Assembly: GCF_009796285.1 (NCBI RefSeq)
Contig: NZ_CP047020.1
Span: 3,472,001 to 3,536,000 of the forward strand
DNA from: Streptomyces broussonetiae
Lineage (GTDB): Bacteria > Actinomycetota > Actinomycetes > Streptomycetales > Streptomycetaceae
Reading direction: 5' to 3'
DNA: 64,000 nucleotides
Shown: positions 42,950 to 52,480 of the stretch, piece by piece
How the letters are laid out: each line of letters opens with the position of its first letter
Position numbering within the stretch: the first letter of the stretch is position 1
The notes under the pieces: generated by a model
The model's input: only the letters and a program-made list of their open reading frames with translations
Database searches by the model: none
What the model was told of the DNA's origin: nothing
Program-made: the position numbers and the translations under genes

Positions 42950-43114
42950 TCAGTCGTCCTTCTGCTTGTAGCCGCGCAACAGGAACCAGGCGGTCAGTAC
43001 ACAGCCCAGAACCATCACGACCAGCACGATGCGGAGCAGATTCCCCGTCCCGTGCTGCTGGACGGCGCTCGCGGCGGCCTCGGTCAGCCAGGTGGCTGCG
43101 GGGTGGTGATCCAT
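42950..43114 (-). CDS. Small single-pass membrane protein
   Basis: The 54-residue protein from ATG 43,114 (MDHHPAATWLTEAAASAV) contains one helix (LLRIVLVVMVLGCVLTAWFL) and the tail RGYKQKDD. Upstream is AAGGAGT, a good ribosome site. It is divergent from the M48 protease gene. The function is unknown. Confidence 0.68.
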   Translation of the reverse strand: MDHHPAATWLTEAAASAVQQHGTGNLLRIVLVVMVLGCVLTAWFLLRGYKQKDD

Positions 43115-43215
43115 CGTGGACTCCTTCGGCTGTACTGCCCGTCCACGGTATCTCCGCCTAGGCTGGGCCCTACCTCGGGGGCACAGTGGACACTCACACG
43201 CACATGGGGGAAGAC

Positions 43216-44316
43216 ATGTCCGACGACGGCCAGCAGCACACGGGGCACGAGCGCGTGCCGAGCAGGCAGCGCAGGCGCTTCCCCGGTATCTCCTCACGCG
43301 CCTATGAGCATCCCGCCGACCGCTCGGCCCTGGTCGCGCTGCGCAAGCTGAGCGGCTTCGACACCGTCTTCAAGGCGCTCAGCGGGCTGCTGCCGGAGCG
43401 GAGCCTGAGGCTCCTGTTCCTGTCCGACTCGGTGCGTGTCTCCGAGCGGCAGTTCCAGCATCTGCACGACATGCTCCTGGACGCCTGTTACATCCTGGAC
43501 CTGGAGAAGGTCCCGCCGATGTACGTCAACCAGGACCCGCAGCCGAACGCCATGTGCATCGGCCTGGACGAGCCGATCATCGTGGTCACCACGGGGCTCG
43601 TGGAGCTTCTCGACGAGGAGGAGATGCGCGCGGTCGTCGGCCATGAGGTGGGCCACGCGCTGTCCGGCCACTCGGTGTACCGCACGATCCTGCTGTTCCT
43701 GACCAATCTCGCGCTCAAGGTCGCCTGGATCCCGCTGGGCAATTTCGCGGTCATGGCGATCATCACGGCCCTGCGGGAGTGGTTCCGCAAGTCGGAGCTG
43801 TCCGCGGACCGCGCGGGTCTGCTGGTGGGCCAGGACGTGCAGGCCTCGATGCGCGGCCTGATGAAGATCGCGGGCGGTAATCATCTGCACGAGATGAACG
43901 TGGACGCCTTTCTGGAGCAGGCCGAGGAGTACGACTCGGGGGGCGATCTGCGTGACTCGGTGCTGAAGATCCTGAACGTGCTGCCGCGCTCGCATCCGTT
44001 CACCACCGTGCGGGCGGCCGAGCTGAAGAAGTGGTCCGAGTCCCGGGACTTCCAGCGGATCATGGACGGCCACTACGAGCGGCGTGACGGGGACAAGGAC
44101 ACCTCGGTCAGCGACTCCTTCCGCGAGTCGGCGGCCGCCTACGCGAGCGACGTCAAGACGTCCAAGGACCCGCTGATGAAGCTGGTCTCGGACCTCGCGG
44201 GCGGCGCGGGCGACCTGGGCGGCAGGGTGCGGCGCGGCTTCGACGGCTTCCGGACCCCGCCGCCGGCGAAGGAAGGCCCGACGGACACGGACGTTCCGCC
44301 CCGGGACGACGACTGA
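43216..44316 (+). CDS. M48-family membrane-linked zinc metallopeptidase
   Basis: The 366-residue protein has the zinc motif HEVGH (VVGHEVGHALSGHSV, residue about 155), a hydrophobic stretch (TILLFLTNLALKVAWIPLG), and the third ligand in SELSADRAGLLVG. It belongs to the HtpX/Ste24 (M48) group that clips membrane or misfolded proteins. ATG 43,216 with GGGGGAAG upstream is chosen. The C-terminal 90 residues are charged and Gly/Pro-rich. It is the only plus-strand gene in this stretch. Confidence 0.92.
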   Translation: MSDDGQQHTGHERVPSRQRRRFPGISSRAYEHPADRSALVALRKLSGFDTVFKALSGLLPERSLRLLFLSDSVRVSERQFQHLHDMLLDACYILDLEKVPPMYVNQDPQPNAMCIGLDEPIIVVTTGLVELLDEEEMRAVVGHEVGHALSGHSVYRTILLFLTNLALKVAWIPLGNFAVMAIITALREWFRKSELSADRAGLLVGQDVQASMRGLMKIAGGNHLHEMNVDAFLEQAEEYDSGGDLRDSVLKILNVLPRSHPFTTVRAAELKKWSESRDFQRIMDGHYERRDGDKDTSVSDSFRESAAAYASDVKTSKDPLMKLVSDLAGGAGDLGGRVRRGFDGFRTPPPAKEGPTDTDVPPRDDD

Positions 44317-44348
44317 CGTCCCGTTCCCGCGAACGGAGGCACGCGGCT

Positions 44349-44420
44349 GCTCTCCCGCCACCGCGACGGAGATGCTCGGCGGGCGCTCTCCCGCCACCGC
44401 GACGGAGGCGCTCGGCGCGC
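44349..44420 (+). repeat. Two tandem copies of a 36-base unit, in a longer low-complexity gap
   Basis: Two units (44,349-44,384 and 44,385-44,420) starting GCTCTCCCGCCACCGCGACG differ at a few positions. Degraded versions with GACGG/CTCTCC words continue to about 44,610. The whole gap between the M48 gene and the next gene (44,317-44,717) has no credible gene. Confidence 0.7.
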
Positions 44421-44717
44421 GCTCGCCACGCGACGGCTCTCGGCGTCTCTCTCCGCCGCAACAGCCCTCGGACGCTCTCCCCGTCTGACGGCCGACAGAC
44501 CCCGGACGCGCTCTCCCCTCCATGACGGCCGACGGACCCCGGCCGTTGCCTCTCCGTCATGACGGCCCTCGGCTGCCCCCATCCCGCCGTGACGGGGACC
44601 GGCCGTTTCCTTCCGCCACAGGGGCGCTCCGCCGCGGCGGCGAATGGGATCCGGTGGTGCCGGGACCACAGCGGCCCAGGGCTGTCGCTCCTCGGGCCGG
44701 GAAGGAGAGGCCCGCTC

Positions 44718-45788
44718 TCACACCTTCGGCTGGGCCCCGGCGGCCAGGGTCCCGCACAGTGCCACCGGGCTTTCGGTGGCGAACGGGTCGGTGCCCGCCG
44801 GGCCCCCACTGCGCGCCGTCTGCCCGGCGAGCAGTGGCCGTAGGTACGCCGTGGAGTCCTCGGCGCAGGCGAGCGGGCCCGCCTGGACGTAGGACGTGAC
44901 CAGCTGGACCTGGTGCGTGCGCAGGTCGTCGCGGGTGAAGCGGAAGGTCAGCGCGCGGCGGACGGTGAAGAGGGAGACGAGCGCGCCGGCCGGGGCGCCG
45001 GCGGGGCGCAGGGCGTAGACGAAGGTGTGGTCTGCAGTGACCTCCAGCGCGTCCGTGTCGGCCTCGACAGCCTGCAGATCGCCCTGGACGCGGATCCGGT
45101 CGTCGGCGAGCTGGGCGCGGGCGGGGTCGAGGCGGACCACCCAGCCGGTGGAGGCGTGCCGGCCGTCGGCCGCCGGGTGGTCGAAGCTCTGGTCGAACTG
45201 CTCGAGTTGGTCGCCGTCGACGAGGGCGCGGGCGGGGCTGCTCTGACGGCCTGTCAGCACCTCGGGGTAGAGCGAGGAACGGACGATGTAGTCCTTGGCG
45301 GCGGTGAGCGCGGTCACGACCTGGCTGTCGGAGAAGTGGGCGGTGCCGCGCGCGGCGGGCAGCGGTATCCCCTCGGCGCCGACCTCGAACTGGGCGGCGG
45401 GGCTGTGCGCGTACAGGCTCTCGGCGTCGGTGGCGCCGGGCACCTGGCCCGTGGGGGCGAGCGGGATCACCGTCATCCGCAGGGGGTCGGCGGGGTGCCG
45501 GTCCTGCGGGGTGTCGTAGGGGTGGCGGATGCTCACATAGACCGCGGTGCTCAGGGCAACGGCGATCAGCACGATCAGGACCAGCAGTTGCCGGATCAGT
45601 CTGCGGTGCAGGGACGGGCGGCGGCGTACGGCGGGGGCGTGGTCGGCCATCCGCTCCTCGGCGGAGTACTCCTGGAGGCGGGCAGCACGGACGAACGACT
45701 CGTCGAAAACGACGGATCGGTACTCGTCCTCCGCACCTCCGGGGCCGCCCTCGGGTGTCCCCTCCGGTGGGTCTCCTGGCCCGCCCAT
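44718..45788 (-). CDS. Membrane-anchored protein with SVVFDE motif, large extracytoplasmic domain
   Basis: The 356-residue protein has an N-terminal acidic Gly/Pro region with EYRSVVFDESFVRAA, then one membrane helix (QLLVLIVLIAVALSTAVYV, residues about 70-88) and a 250-residue outside domain (SDSQVVTALTAAKDYIVRSS, TFVYALRPAG). The domain family is not recognised. The downstream-coded neighbour (45,879-46,442) has the same SVVFDE.FV.AA motif, suggesting a paralogue pair. No function is known. Confidence 0.78.
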   Translation of the reverse strand: MGGPGDPPEGTPEGGPGGAEDEYRSVVFDESFVRAARLQEYSAEERMADHAPAVRRRPSLHRRLIRQLLVLIVLIAVALSTAVYVSIRHPYDTPQDRHPADPLRMTVIPLAPTGQVPGATDAESLYAHSPAAQFEVGAEGIPLPAARGTAHFSDSQVVTALTAAKDYIVRSSLYPEVLTGRQSSPARALVDGDQLEQFDQSFDHPAADGRHASTGWVVRLDPARAQLADDRIRVQGDLQAVEADTDALEVTADHTFVYALRPAGAPAGALVSLFTVRRALTFRFTRDDLRTHQVQLVTSYVQAGPLACAEDSTAYLRPLLAGQTARSGGPAGTDPFATESPVALCGTLAAGAQPKV

Positions 45789-45878
45789 ACCTTCAGAGTA
45801 GGTCTCAGGGGCGCCAGGTAAACGCGCTGGTACACGACAACTTCTGACAGGTGCTCACCAAGAAGCGGGCGCAGGCGC

Positions 45879-46442
45879 TCAGGGGGTGCGCGGGACGGCC
45901 GAGACGGCCGGCTGGGAGGTTTCGGCGGAGATCGAGGGAGCGGTCGAGCTGCCCTGTTCCACGCCGGTCGCGGCGGGGGCGGGCACGCGGTCGCGGGCGC
46001 CCGAGGAGCCGCCCCGGTAGACGGCGGCGAAGGCCAGCGCGACCATGCCTATGCCCATCACGACGGCGAGCACCCAGGCCACGGGGCGGTGCCAGCGGAC
46101 CTTTCTGGCGAACGGGCCGTGGCCGTCGTCGAGGACGTAGGTGTCGTCGAGTTCGTCGTCGTCCTGATCTTGGCTGAGATCGGTCCCCTCGGGGTCGTAC
46201 CGATCGTCGTAGCGCTCGCTGCGGGCGCGGGCGCGGCGGGCCTCCGCCTCGGAGGCCTCGGCTCTGGCCTGTGCGGCAGCCAGGAGGCGTTCGACAGCAC
46301 TCGGTTCATGGACCGTTGCCGCCTGTACGAAGGCCTCGTCGAAGACCACGGAGGCGAACTCTTCGTCCGGCACCCCGTGGTCGTGGTCGTCGTCGGGCTC
46401 CCAGCCGTCAGGGAACGGCGTGCCCCCCACGTCCTCCGGCAC
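45879..46442 (-). CDS. Single-pass membrane protein with the SVVFDE motif
   Basis: The 187-residue protein starts at GTG 46,442 (VPEDVGGTPFPDGWEPDDDH). It contains FASVVFDEAFVQAATVHEPS, an acidic helix-rich stretch (RLLAAAQARAEASEAEARRA, DLSQDQDDDELDDTY) and one membrane helix (VAWVLAVVMGIGMVALAFA) near residue 140, then a Ser/Pro tail. It precedes the other SVVFDE gene by 90 bases. The start lacks a good ribosome site; upstream codons to 46,535 are possible. The function is unknown. Confidence 0.75.
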   Translation of the reverse strand: MPEDVGGTPFPDGWEPDDDHDHGVPDEEFASVVFDEAFVQAATVHEPSAVERLLAAAQARAEASEAEARRARARSERYDDRYDPEGTDLSQDQDDDELDDTYVLDDGHGPFARKVRWHRPVAWVLAVVMGIGMVALAFAAVYRGGSSGARDRVPAPAATGVEQGSSTAPSISAETSQPAVSAVPRTP

Positions 46443-46571
46443 ACATCCAGAGTAGACCTGGGGGGTCAATTTGGGCAGACGGTATGGAAATTCATCCGCC
46501 GGTTGAGACGCTTTCCGGACGCCTCCCGGGCGCACGGTCGCGGCGGGGAGGGTACGCCCGAACGGGTGAAT

Positions 46572-47858
46572 TCAGGGGCGTACGTGGCCGTCGCCGGTGA
46601 CGATGTACTTCGTGCTGGTCAGCTCCGGCAGGCCCATCGGGCCGCGGGCGTGGAGCTTCTGGGTGGAGATGCCGATCTCGGCGCCGAAGCCGAACTGGCC
46701 GCCGTCGGTGAAGCGGGTGGAGGCGTTCACGGCGACGGTGGTGGAGTCGACCAGTTGGGTGAAGCGGCGGGCAGCCTGCTGGGAGGCGGTGACGATCGCC
46801 TCGGTGTGGCCGGAGGTCCACAGCCGGATGTGCTCGACGGCCCTGTCGAGGGAGTCGACGACAGCGGCGGCGATGTCGTAGGAGAGGTACTCGGTCTCCC
46901 AGTCCTCGGCCACGGCCTCCACGACGGTCGCCTTGGAGTCCTTGGCGTAGGCCATCACCCGCTCGTCGGCGTGCACGGTGACGCCGGCCTCGGCGAGTGC
47001 GTCCAGGGCGCGCGGCAGGAACTCGGGGGCGATGTCCTGATGGACCAGGAGGGTCTCGGCGGCGTTGCAGACACTGACCCGCTGGGCCTTGGAGTTGATC
47101 AGGATGTCGATCGCCATGTCGATGTCGGCCGCCGCGTCGACGTAGACGTGGCAGTTGCCGGTGCCGGTCTCGATCACCGGGACGGTCGACTCGTTCACGA
47201 CCGTCTGGATCAGGGAGGCGCCGCCGCGCGGGATGAGGACGTCGACCAGGCCGCGGGCGCGCATCAGCTCGCGCACCGAGTCGCGGCTCTCGCCGGGGAC
47301 CAGCTGCACGGCGTCGGCGGGCAGCCCGGCGCCGCCGACGGCGTCGCGGATGACACGCACGAGGGCGGCGTTGGACTCGTAGGCGGAGGCGGAGCCACGC
47401 AGCAGAACGGCGTTGCCGGACTTCAGGCAGAGGGCGGCGGCATCGACGGTCACGTTCGGGCGGGCCTCGTAGATGATGCCGACGACGCCGAGCGGGACGC
47501 GGACCTGGCGCAGGTCGATTCCGTTGGGGAGGGTGGAGCCGCGGACGATCTCACCGACCGGGTCGGGCAGCTTCGCGACGTCACGGACGTCGGCGGCGAT
47601 GGCGCGGACCCGCTCGGGGGTGAGGGTGAGCCGGTCGACGATGGCCTCGCTGGTGCCGCTCTCCCGGGCCTTGGCCACGTCCTTGGCGTTGGCCTCGACG
47701 ATCTCGACGGTCCGGACCTCCAGGGCGTCGGCGATGGCGAGCAGCGCGTCGTCCTTCACGGCACGCGGCAGCGGCGCGAGGTCGGCGGCGGCGGCCTTGG
47801 CCCGGTAGGCGGCCTGGGTGACCGGGGACATCGAGTCGTACGGCGAGAGCGTGGTCAT
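46572..47858 (-). CDS. proA: Gamma-glutamyl phosphate reductase
   Basis: The 428-residue enzyme makes glutamate-5-semialdehyde in proline synthesis. It has [40 protein letters not shown], the active-site Cys region [17 protein letters not shown], and [22 protein letters not shown] ([15 protein letters not shown]) at the end. Starting at GTG/ATG 47,858 gives a normal length. proB lies 0.7 kb upstream, with one hypothetical gene between. Confidence 0.97.
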   Translation of the reverse strand: MTTLSPYDSMSPVTQAAYRAKAAAADLAPLPRAVKDDALLAIADALEVRTVEIVEANAKDVAKARESGTSEAIVDRLTLTPERVRAIAADVRDVAKLPDPVGEIVRGSTLPNGIDLRQVRVPLGVVGIIYEARPNVTVDAAALCLKSGNAVLLRGSASAYESNAALVRVIRDAVGGAGLPADAVQLVPGESRDSVRELMRARGLVDVLIPRGGASLIQTVVNESTVPVIETGTGNCHVYVDAAADIDMAIDILINSKAQRVSVCNAAETLLVHQDIAPEFLPRALDALAEAGVTVHADERVMAYAKDSKATVVEAVAEDWETEYLSYDIAAAVVDSLDRAVEHIRLWTSGHTEAIVTASQQAARRFTQLVDSTTVAVNASTRFTDGGQFGFGAEIGISTQKLHARGPMGLPELTSTKYIVTGDGHVRP

Positions 47859-47939
47859 GCAGGAAGGGTAGTGCGCAGGGCGGCCCGGTCACCGCTCATC
47901 CCATACCCCGAGACACGCTCCGGAGGTGACTGCACAAGG

Positions 47940-48389
47940 TCAGAAGGGGTGAACGCCCACCGGCGTCGCGGGCGACGGGCCGTAGCCCTCGGCGATGCGG
48001 TGGTGATAGGTCTCGCGGTCGATGACCTCCAGGCCCACGATCTCCCATGCGGGCAGTCCGGCGCTCTGCCGGTGCTCGCCCCACAGGCGCAGCGCGACGG
48101 CGGCCGCGTCGTGCAGGTCGCGGGCCTCTTCCCAGTACCGGATCTCGGCGTGATCGGTGGCGTATCTGCTGGTCAGGAGGAAGGGGTGGTCATGGGCCAG
48201 CTGTTCCAGGGCCCGGCGCAGGTCGGGCAGCGGGACGTGCTCCCCGGAGACGCTGAGGGTGACGTGCCACAGCCGGGGCAGGTCCCTGGGCTCCTCGAAG
48301 GTGTCCCCGGCCGCGACGCTCGTCAGAGCACCACGGGACGTCGCACCAGGGCGCACTCGTCTCACGACGGCCTCCTTCATGGCTCGCAT
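47940..48389 (-). CDS. Hypothetical protein between proB and proA
   Basis: The 149-residue protein starts MRAMKEAVVRRVRPGATSRG with AAGGGG upstream of the first ATG. It contains LWHVTLSVSGEHVPLPDLRR and RYATDHAEIRYWEEARDLHD, mixed alpha/beta segments. No catalytic or binding motif is evident. Its place between proB and proA is conserved in Streptomyces. The function is unknown. Confidence 0.72.
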   Translation of the reverse strand: MRAMKEAVVRRVRPGATSRGALTSVAAGDTFEEPRDLPRLWHVTLSVSGEHVPLPDLRRALEQLAHDHPFLLTSRYATDHAEIRYWEEARDLHDAAAVALRLWGEHRQSAGLPAWEIVGLEVIDRETYHHRIAEGYGPSPATPVGVHPF

Positions 48390-48469
48390 GGCCCCTTGAC
48401 GGGAAGGGTCCTTTCACCCTGTCCCCGAGACAAAGTTGAGCAGGCCGCAGCGCTCCGCGTGGTGGTTTT

Positions 48470-48499
48470 ACGGAACGTCCCCCACCGGGGGCGTTCCGT
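48470..48499. terminator. Hairpin terminator downstream of proB
   Basis: ACGGAACG(T)CCCCC and GGGGGCGTTCCGT pair over 13 bases with one bulged base and a 3-base loop. TAAAA follows on the minus strand. Confidence 0.7.
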
Positions 48500-48530
48500 A
48501 CGCCCCGTTTTACGAGCGGTTTTGCGAGTG

Positions 48531-49658
48531 TCAGGCGTGCAGGAGCACCAGGTCGTCCCTGTGTACGACCTCGCGTTCGTACGCCGGACCCAGGTCGCGT
48601 GCCAGCTCGCGGGTCGAACGCCCGATCAGCCGGGGGATCTCCTTGGCGTCGAAGTTGACGAGCCCCCGGGCCACCGCGCGGCCCGCCGTGTCGCGCAGTT
48701 CGACGGGGTCGCCGGCGCTGAACTCGCCCTCCACGGCGGCGATTCCAGCGGGCAGCAGCGACTTGCGGCCCTTGACGACGGCCTCGACGGCGCCGTCGTC
48801 GAGGATGAGCGCGCCCTGTGGGGTGGAGGCGTGCTGGAGCCACAGCAGCCGGTCGGCGGAGCGCTTGCCGGTGGGGTGGAAGTAGGTGCCGGTGTCGCCG
48901 CCGTTCAGGGCCTCCGCCGCGTGCACGGCACTGGTGAGGACCACGGGGATGCCGGCCGCGGCCGCGATCCGGGCGGCCTCGACCTTGGTGACCATGCCAC
49001 CGGTGCCGACACCGGCCTTGCCCGCGCTGCCGATCTCGACGCCCGCGAGGTCCTCGGGCCCCTTCACCTGCGCCACCCGCGAGGTGCCGGGCCTGCTCGG
49101 GTCGCCGTCGTAGACGCCGTCGATGTCGGAGAGGAGGACGAGCAGGTCGGCGTGGACGAGGTGGGCGACGAGAGCGGCGAGGCGGTCGTTGTCGCCGAAG
49201 CGGATCTCGTCGGTGGCGACGGTGTCGTTCTCGTTGACGATCGGGAAGGCACCCATCGCGAGGAGCTTGTCGAGGGTGCGGGAGGCGTTGCGGTGGTGGG
49301 CGCGGCGGCTCATGTCGTCGGACGTGAGCAGAACCTGTCCGACACGGACGCCGTAGCGGGCGAAGGATGCGGTGTAGCGGGCGACGAGCAGGCCCTGGCC
49401 GACGCTGGCGGCGGCCTGCTGGCGGGCGAGGTCCTTGGGGCGGCGGCGCAGGCCCAGTGGGGCGAGACCGGCGGCGATGGCACCGGAGGAGACGAGGACG
49501 ATCTCCCGCTCCCCGCCGCTGCGGATCTTGGCCAGCACGTCGACCAGAGCGTCGACACGGTCGGCGTCCAGGCCGCCGGCGGCGGTGGTCAGTGACGAGG
49601 AGCCCACCTTGACGACGATCCTGCGGGCTTCGCCCACGGCCTGCCTTGCCCTTGCCAC
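48531..49658 (-). CDS. proB: Glutamate 5-kinase
   Basis: The 375-residue enzyme phosphorylates glutamate, the first step of proline synthesis. It has RRIVVKVGSSSLTTAAGGLD, VLVSSGAIAAGLAPLGL, the AAK-family segment FPIVNENDTVATDEIRFGDND, and GTGGMVTKVEAARIAAAAGI. The C-terminal PUA domain (AAVEGEFSAGDPVELRDTAG, GLVNFDAKEIPRLIGRS) is present. The start is taken at GTG 49,658; an upstream start at 49,706 is possible. Confidence 0.96.
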   Translation of the reverse strand: MARARQAVGEARRIVVKVGSSSLTTAAGGLDADRVDALVDVLAKIRSGGEREIVLVSSGAIAAGLAPLGLRRRPKDLARQQAAASVGQGLLVARYTASFARYGVRVGQVLLTSDDMSRRAHHRNASRTLDKLLAMGAFPIVNENDTVATDEIRFGDNDRLAALVAHLVHADLLVLLSDIDGVYDGDPSRPGTSRVAQVKGPEDLAGVEIGSAGKAGVGTGGMVTKVEAARIAAAAGIPVVLTSAVHAAEALNGGDTGTYFHPTGKRSADRLLWLQHASTPQGALILDDGAVEAVVKGRKSLLPAGIAAVEGEFSAGDPVELRDTAGRAVARGLVNFDAKEIPRLIGRSTRELARDLGPAYEREVVHRDDLVLLHA

Positions 49659-50142
49659 CTTGCCCTGTGTCCCCTCGTGTCCGGGCCCTCGTGCCCGCGT
49701 GCGCATCCGGCTGCCCGGTCGGCAATCTACGCGAAGTGGATCGTCCCGCGCGCACGCGGTCCAGCCTCCGGACAGGGTCCTGACCGTCGAGGAGGGGGCC
49801 AGGCCTACGCCCGCCGGCCCCGCGAGGCGGGCGGGGCAGACGGGCCCGAGGGCGATCAGGCCGTCACCGTCCCGGGGCCGCGGCCCCGGCCGCTTGCTTC
49901 AGGCCGCGTCCCGGCGGTCACGCTTCCCACTTACGCAGGAGATTCTCCGCTATTTACCTTATTCGCAATCTGTTGGACAGCCTTACCGTGGCCTGCCCGC
50001 GCGCAAGGGAGAGAGCCACCCTGGACGCCATCCCACGGCACGCAAGAGCCGGTAAGAGTTACTCACCTTTGCCCGGAGGGCGAAGTATGAGCGTCCGGTA
50101 AGAAATCTGAACGGCCGGCAGGGGGAAAGTGAACGGAAAGAA
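49659..50142. other. Intergenic region upstream of proB
   Basis: No credible gene is present. The stretch 49,930-50,000 is more A+T-rich than its surroundings (TATTTACCTTATTCGCAATC) and may hold the proB promoter. Confidence 0.45.
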
Positions 50143-50179
50143 GCCGGTCCCGGCAGCGTCCGTCGCTCCCGGGACCGGC
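50143..50179. terminator. Hairpin terminator downstream of the TagF-like gene
   Basis: GCCGGTCCCGG (50,143-50,153) pairs with CCGGGACCGGC (50,169-50,179) with a 15-base loop. A 14-base word (CCCGGCACAGTCAG) is repeated in tandem just before the gene's stop codon. Confidence 0.7.
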
Positions 50180-50208
50180 CCCGGCCCGGCACAGTCAGCC
50201 CGGCACAG

Positions 50209-52323
50209 TCAGCCCGCGTTCACCCCGTCCGGGTCCTCGGCCGACACGGTCCGCTGCCCGGGCACCGCGTTGCTCAGCCCGGCGGGATCCAGGCCCCCGG
50301 CAGCCAGCCGGGACTCCTGCCCGGCATTGCGGGCCTCGGCCCTGAGCGCGAGGTTCGCCACCGCGGTGTTGAACCGGTCGATCGACTTCGGCTCGTCGGG
50401 GCCCAGCAGATAGCGCTTCAGCTCGGCCCGGTCCTGCGCCATCGGGTCGGCGGACGGATCGCGTACGGCATCCAGCAGGCCGCCCAGCTCGGCGGCGTCG
50501 TTGGACAGGACCACCGCGGCGCGCACGGCCGTGTTCTGCCGCCTGAACTCCTCGTGGCCCAGCTCGCCGGAGTCGGTGACCGCGTACGGCTTGCCACTCG
50601 CGATGAAGTCGGAGACGACGGAGGAGATGTCGGAGACCATCGCGTCGGAGACGTTGAAGCAGTCGTACAGGCGCGGCTCGGCTCCCCCGATGACGCGGTG
50701 CTCGTACGCAGGGAAGGAGCGCCAGTAGGCGGCGTTCCACTCGGCGCGCAGCTGGGCGATCTCCTCGTGCTTCGCCACGTCGACGACGCCGTCACGGGTG
50801 GCCTCGGCCTCGTCGCCCTTGTCCCCGCCCTTGCCGGCCAGCTCGGCGATCCGGGCCTCGATCCGGGCCAGGTCCGACTTCGCCCTGTCCTCGGTGGCCT
50901 TGTCGGCGGTGAAGCGCGGGTCGGCGGCGCGCTCGGCGGCGGCCTTCTCGACCAGCGCGGTGATCCGCTTGTGCGCGGCACCGGCCTCCTTGCTGACCGT
51001 GCCGGTGAACGGGTGCGGCTTGTACAGGACGCGGACCGGCGGGTTCGCCGCGATCAGCCTGCTCACGATGTGCTCGCCGGCGAGGACGATCGAGGTGTTG
51101 CCCGGGTCGCCGTCCCAGCCCTCCCAGGTCGGCGCGTAGAGCACGGTCGGGACACGCCCCTCGGGCACGCCGCGCCAGGTCTGGATCGGCGCCAGCTGCG
51201 GGCGGCCGACCTCCACGATGTCGTCGTCGCGGACACCGACGTCGGCGACGGCGTAGCGGTCACGGCCCGCGCGGCCCGCGGTCCACACCTCGTCGTAGAC
51301 CTTGCTGTACGGGTTGACGCTGGCGAGCTTGTCGCTGTCGCCGTGGCCGATGAAGACGTGCTTCATGGTGGGCACGCGCAAGAGGTGGATGTTCTTGCCG
51401 ACGTTGGCGGCGTACAGCGCCACGCCCACGGTCGACAGGTCCAGGTTCATCAGGTGCACCCCTCCGGGCACGCAGATGACGGGGACCGTGGTCGGGGCGA
51501 GGCTGTTCAGGATGGCGCGCTCGCGCAGGATGATCAGCGGCCGGCTCTGCAGCTGCTCCATCGTCTCCAGCCACATGTCGACCTGGTACGCGGAGTCCTT
51601 GGAGCCGGAGAAGTACAGCACCGTCCCGGGCTTGTACCCGGCCAGCCAGTCGTCGACGGCGGCAAGGACGACGTCGGCCCTCGGCGGGATCCTGTTGCCG
51701 CGGATGTACGGCACGACCACGAGGACGTACAGCACACCGAGGCCGAGGGTCAGCCCGATGCCGGTGAAGCCGACGGCGGTCGCGGAGTCCAGCTCGGCCG
51801 AGACCAGGATGCCGATCACGGCGAACAGGTCGAGGTGGAGCATCTTCTCCGCGCTGCGGCGCAGCAGACGGCGCGGCGGGGCGTCCGGGATGCGGATGCG
51901 CGACGTCAGGTCGATGTTGCGGGTGGCGACCGGCATCCTGCGGCGGTTGCGGATGAGGGTGACCAGCGCGCCGTGCGGGGCCTGCAGGCCGTACAGGGCT
52001 ATGAAGCAGGCGACCGCGCCGTAGAAGATCAGGTCGTCCGCGTCGGACAGGCGGGCCAGCAGCAGGATCAGCAGCAGCTGCCGGATCAGGAAGCGGATCG
52101 ACAGACCCGCCCGGATCTTGCTGAGGCGGTTGATCAGGTAGCTGCCCTTGCGATGCAGATAGTGGTCCGCCAGGTACGTCACGGCGGCCAGGGCGGCGAA
52201 GGCGGGAATGCTCGGGACGAGCGCGGTCAGCATGAGCCCCGGGAAGCCCAGGACCATGAGGGCCGCCGCGGTCAGCTCGGCCGCGCTGCCCACCCGGGCG
52301 ACGCGAATAGCGGTGGATATCAC
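50209..52323 (-). CDS. CDP-glycerol glycerophosphotransferase-like membrane protein (TagF/TarL-like)
   Basis: The 704-residue protein has several N-terminal membrane helices (AAALMVLGFPGLMLTALVP, LILLLARLSDADDLIFYG) followed by a large cytoplasmic domain of the poly(glycerol/ribitol phosphate) polymerase type. The signature parts are VFIGHGDSDKLASVNPYSK, VLYAPTWEGWDGDPGNTS, VRVLYKPHPFTG and SDAMVSDISSVVSDFIASGK. Charged helices (HKRITALVEKAAAERAADPR) are inserted before the last part. The cytidylyltransferase/reductase gene just upstream fits a teichoic-acid-like surface polymer pathway. Confidence 0.88.
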   Translation of the reverse strand: MISTAIRVARVGSAAELTAAALMVLGFPGLMLTALVPSIPAFAALAAVTYLADHYLHRKGSYLINRLSKIRAGLSIRFLIRQLLLILLLARLSDADDLIFYGAVACFIALYGLQAPHGALVTLIRNRRRMPVATRNIDLTSRIRIPDAPPRRLLRRSAEKMLHLDLFAVIGILVSAELDSATAVGFTGIGLTLGLGVLYVLVVVPYIRGNRIPPRADVVLAAVDDWLAGYKPGTVLYFSGSKDSAYQVDMWLETMEQLQSRPLIILRERAILNSLAPTTVPVICVPGGVHLMNLDLSTVGVALYAANVGKNIHLLRVPTMKHVFIGHGDSDKLASVNPYSKVYDEVWTAGRAGRDRYAVADVGVRDDDIVEVGRPQLAPIQTWRGVPEGRVPTVLYAPTWEGWDGDPGNTSIVLAGEHIVSRLIAANPPVRVLYKPHPFTGTVSKEAGAAHKRITALVEKAAAERAADPRFTADKATEDRAKSDLARIEARIAELAGKGGDKGDEAEATRDGVVDVAKHEEIAQLRAEWNAAYWRSFPAYEHRVIGGAEPRLYDCFNVSDAMVSDISSVVSDFIASGKPYAVTDSGELGHEEFRRQNTAVRAAVVLSNDAAELGGLLDAVRDPSADPMAQDRAELKRYLLGPDEPKSIDRFNTAVANLALRAEARNAGQESRLAAGGLDPAGLSNAVPGQRTVSAEDPDGVNAG

Positions 52324-52480
52324 GGAGAAACCTGCTCAGGGAGGGGGGAATGCCGGTTTTATCGACAATGCCTGTGGGGTGGCATTTAATTCTGGAATTT
52401 ACGGGTCAGGCCTCTGTCAACACCCGGCGAATGAGCAGCGACAAAGGCCTGAATTCACCAAGAATGTCTACTTGTGATGA

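Noticed and set aside
46089..49595. 1168-codon plus-strand open frame opposite proA and proB
   Set aside because: It is antisense to well-recognised genes and consists of Asp/Val/Gly-rich low-complexity sequence.
52407..52451. Terminator between the TagF-like gene and the TarI-like gene
   Set aside because: CAGGCCTCTGTC and GACAAAGGCCTG pair imperfectly across a 21-base loop without a T-run; too weak to list.
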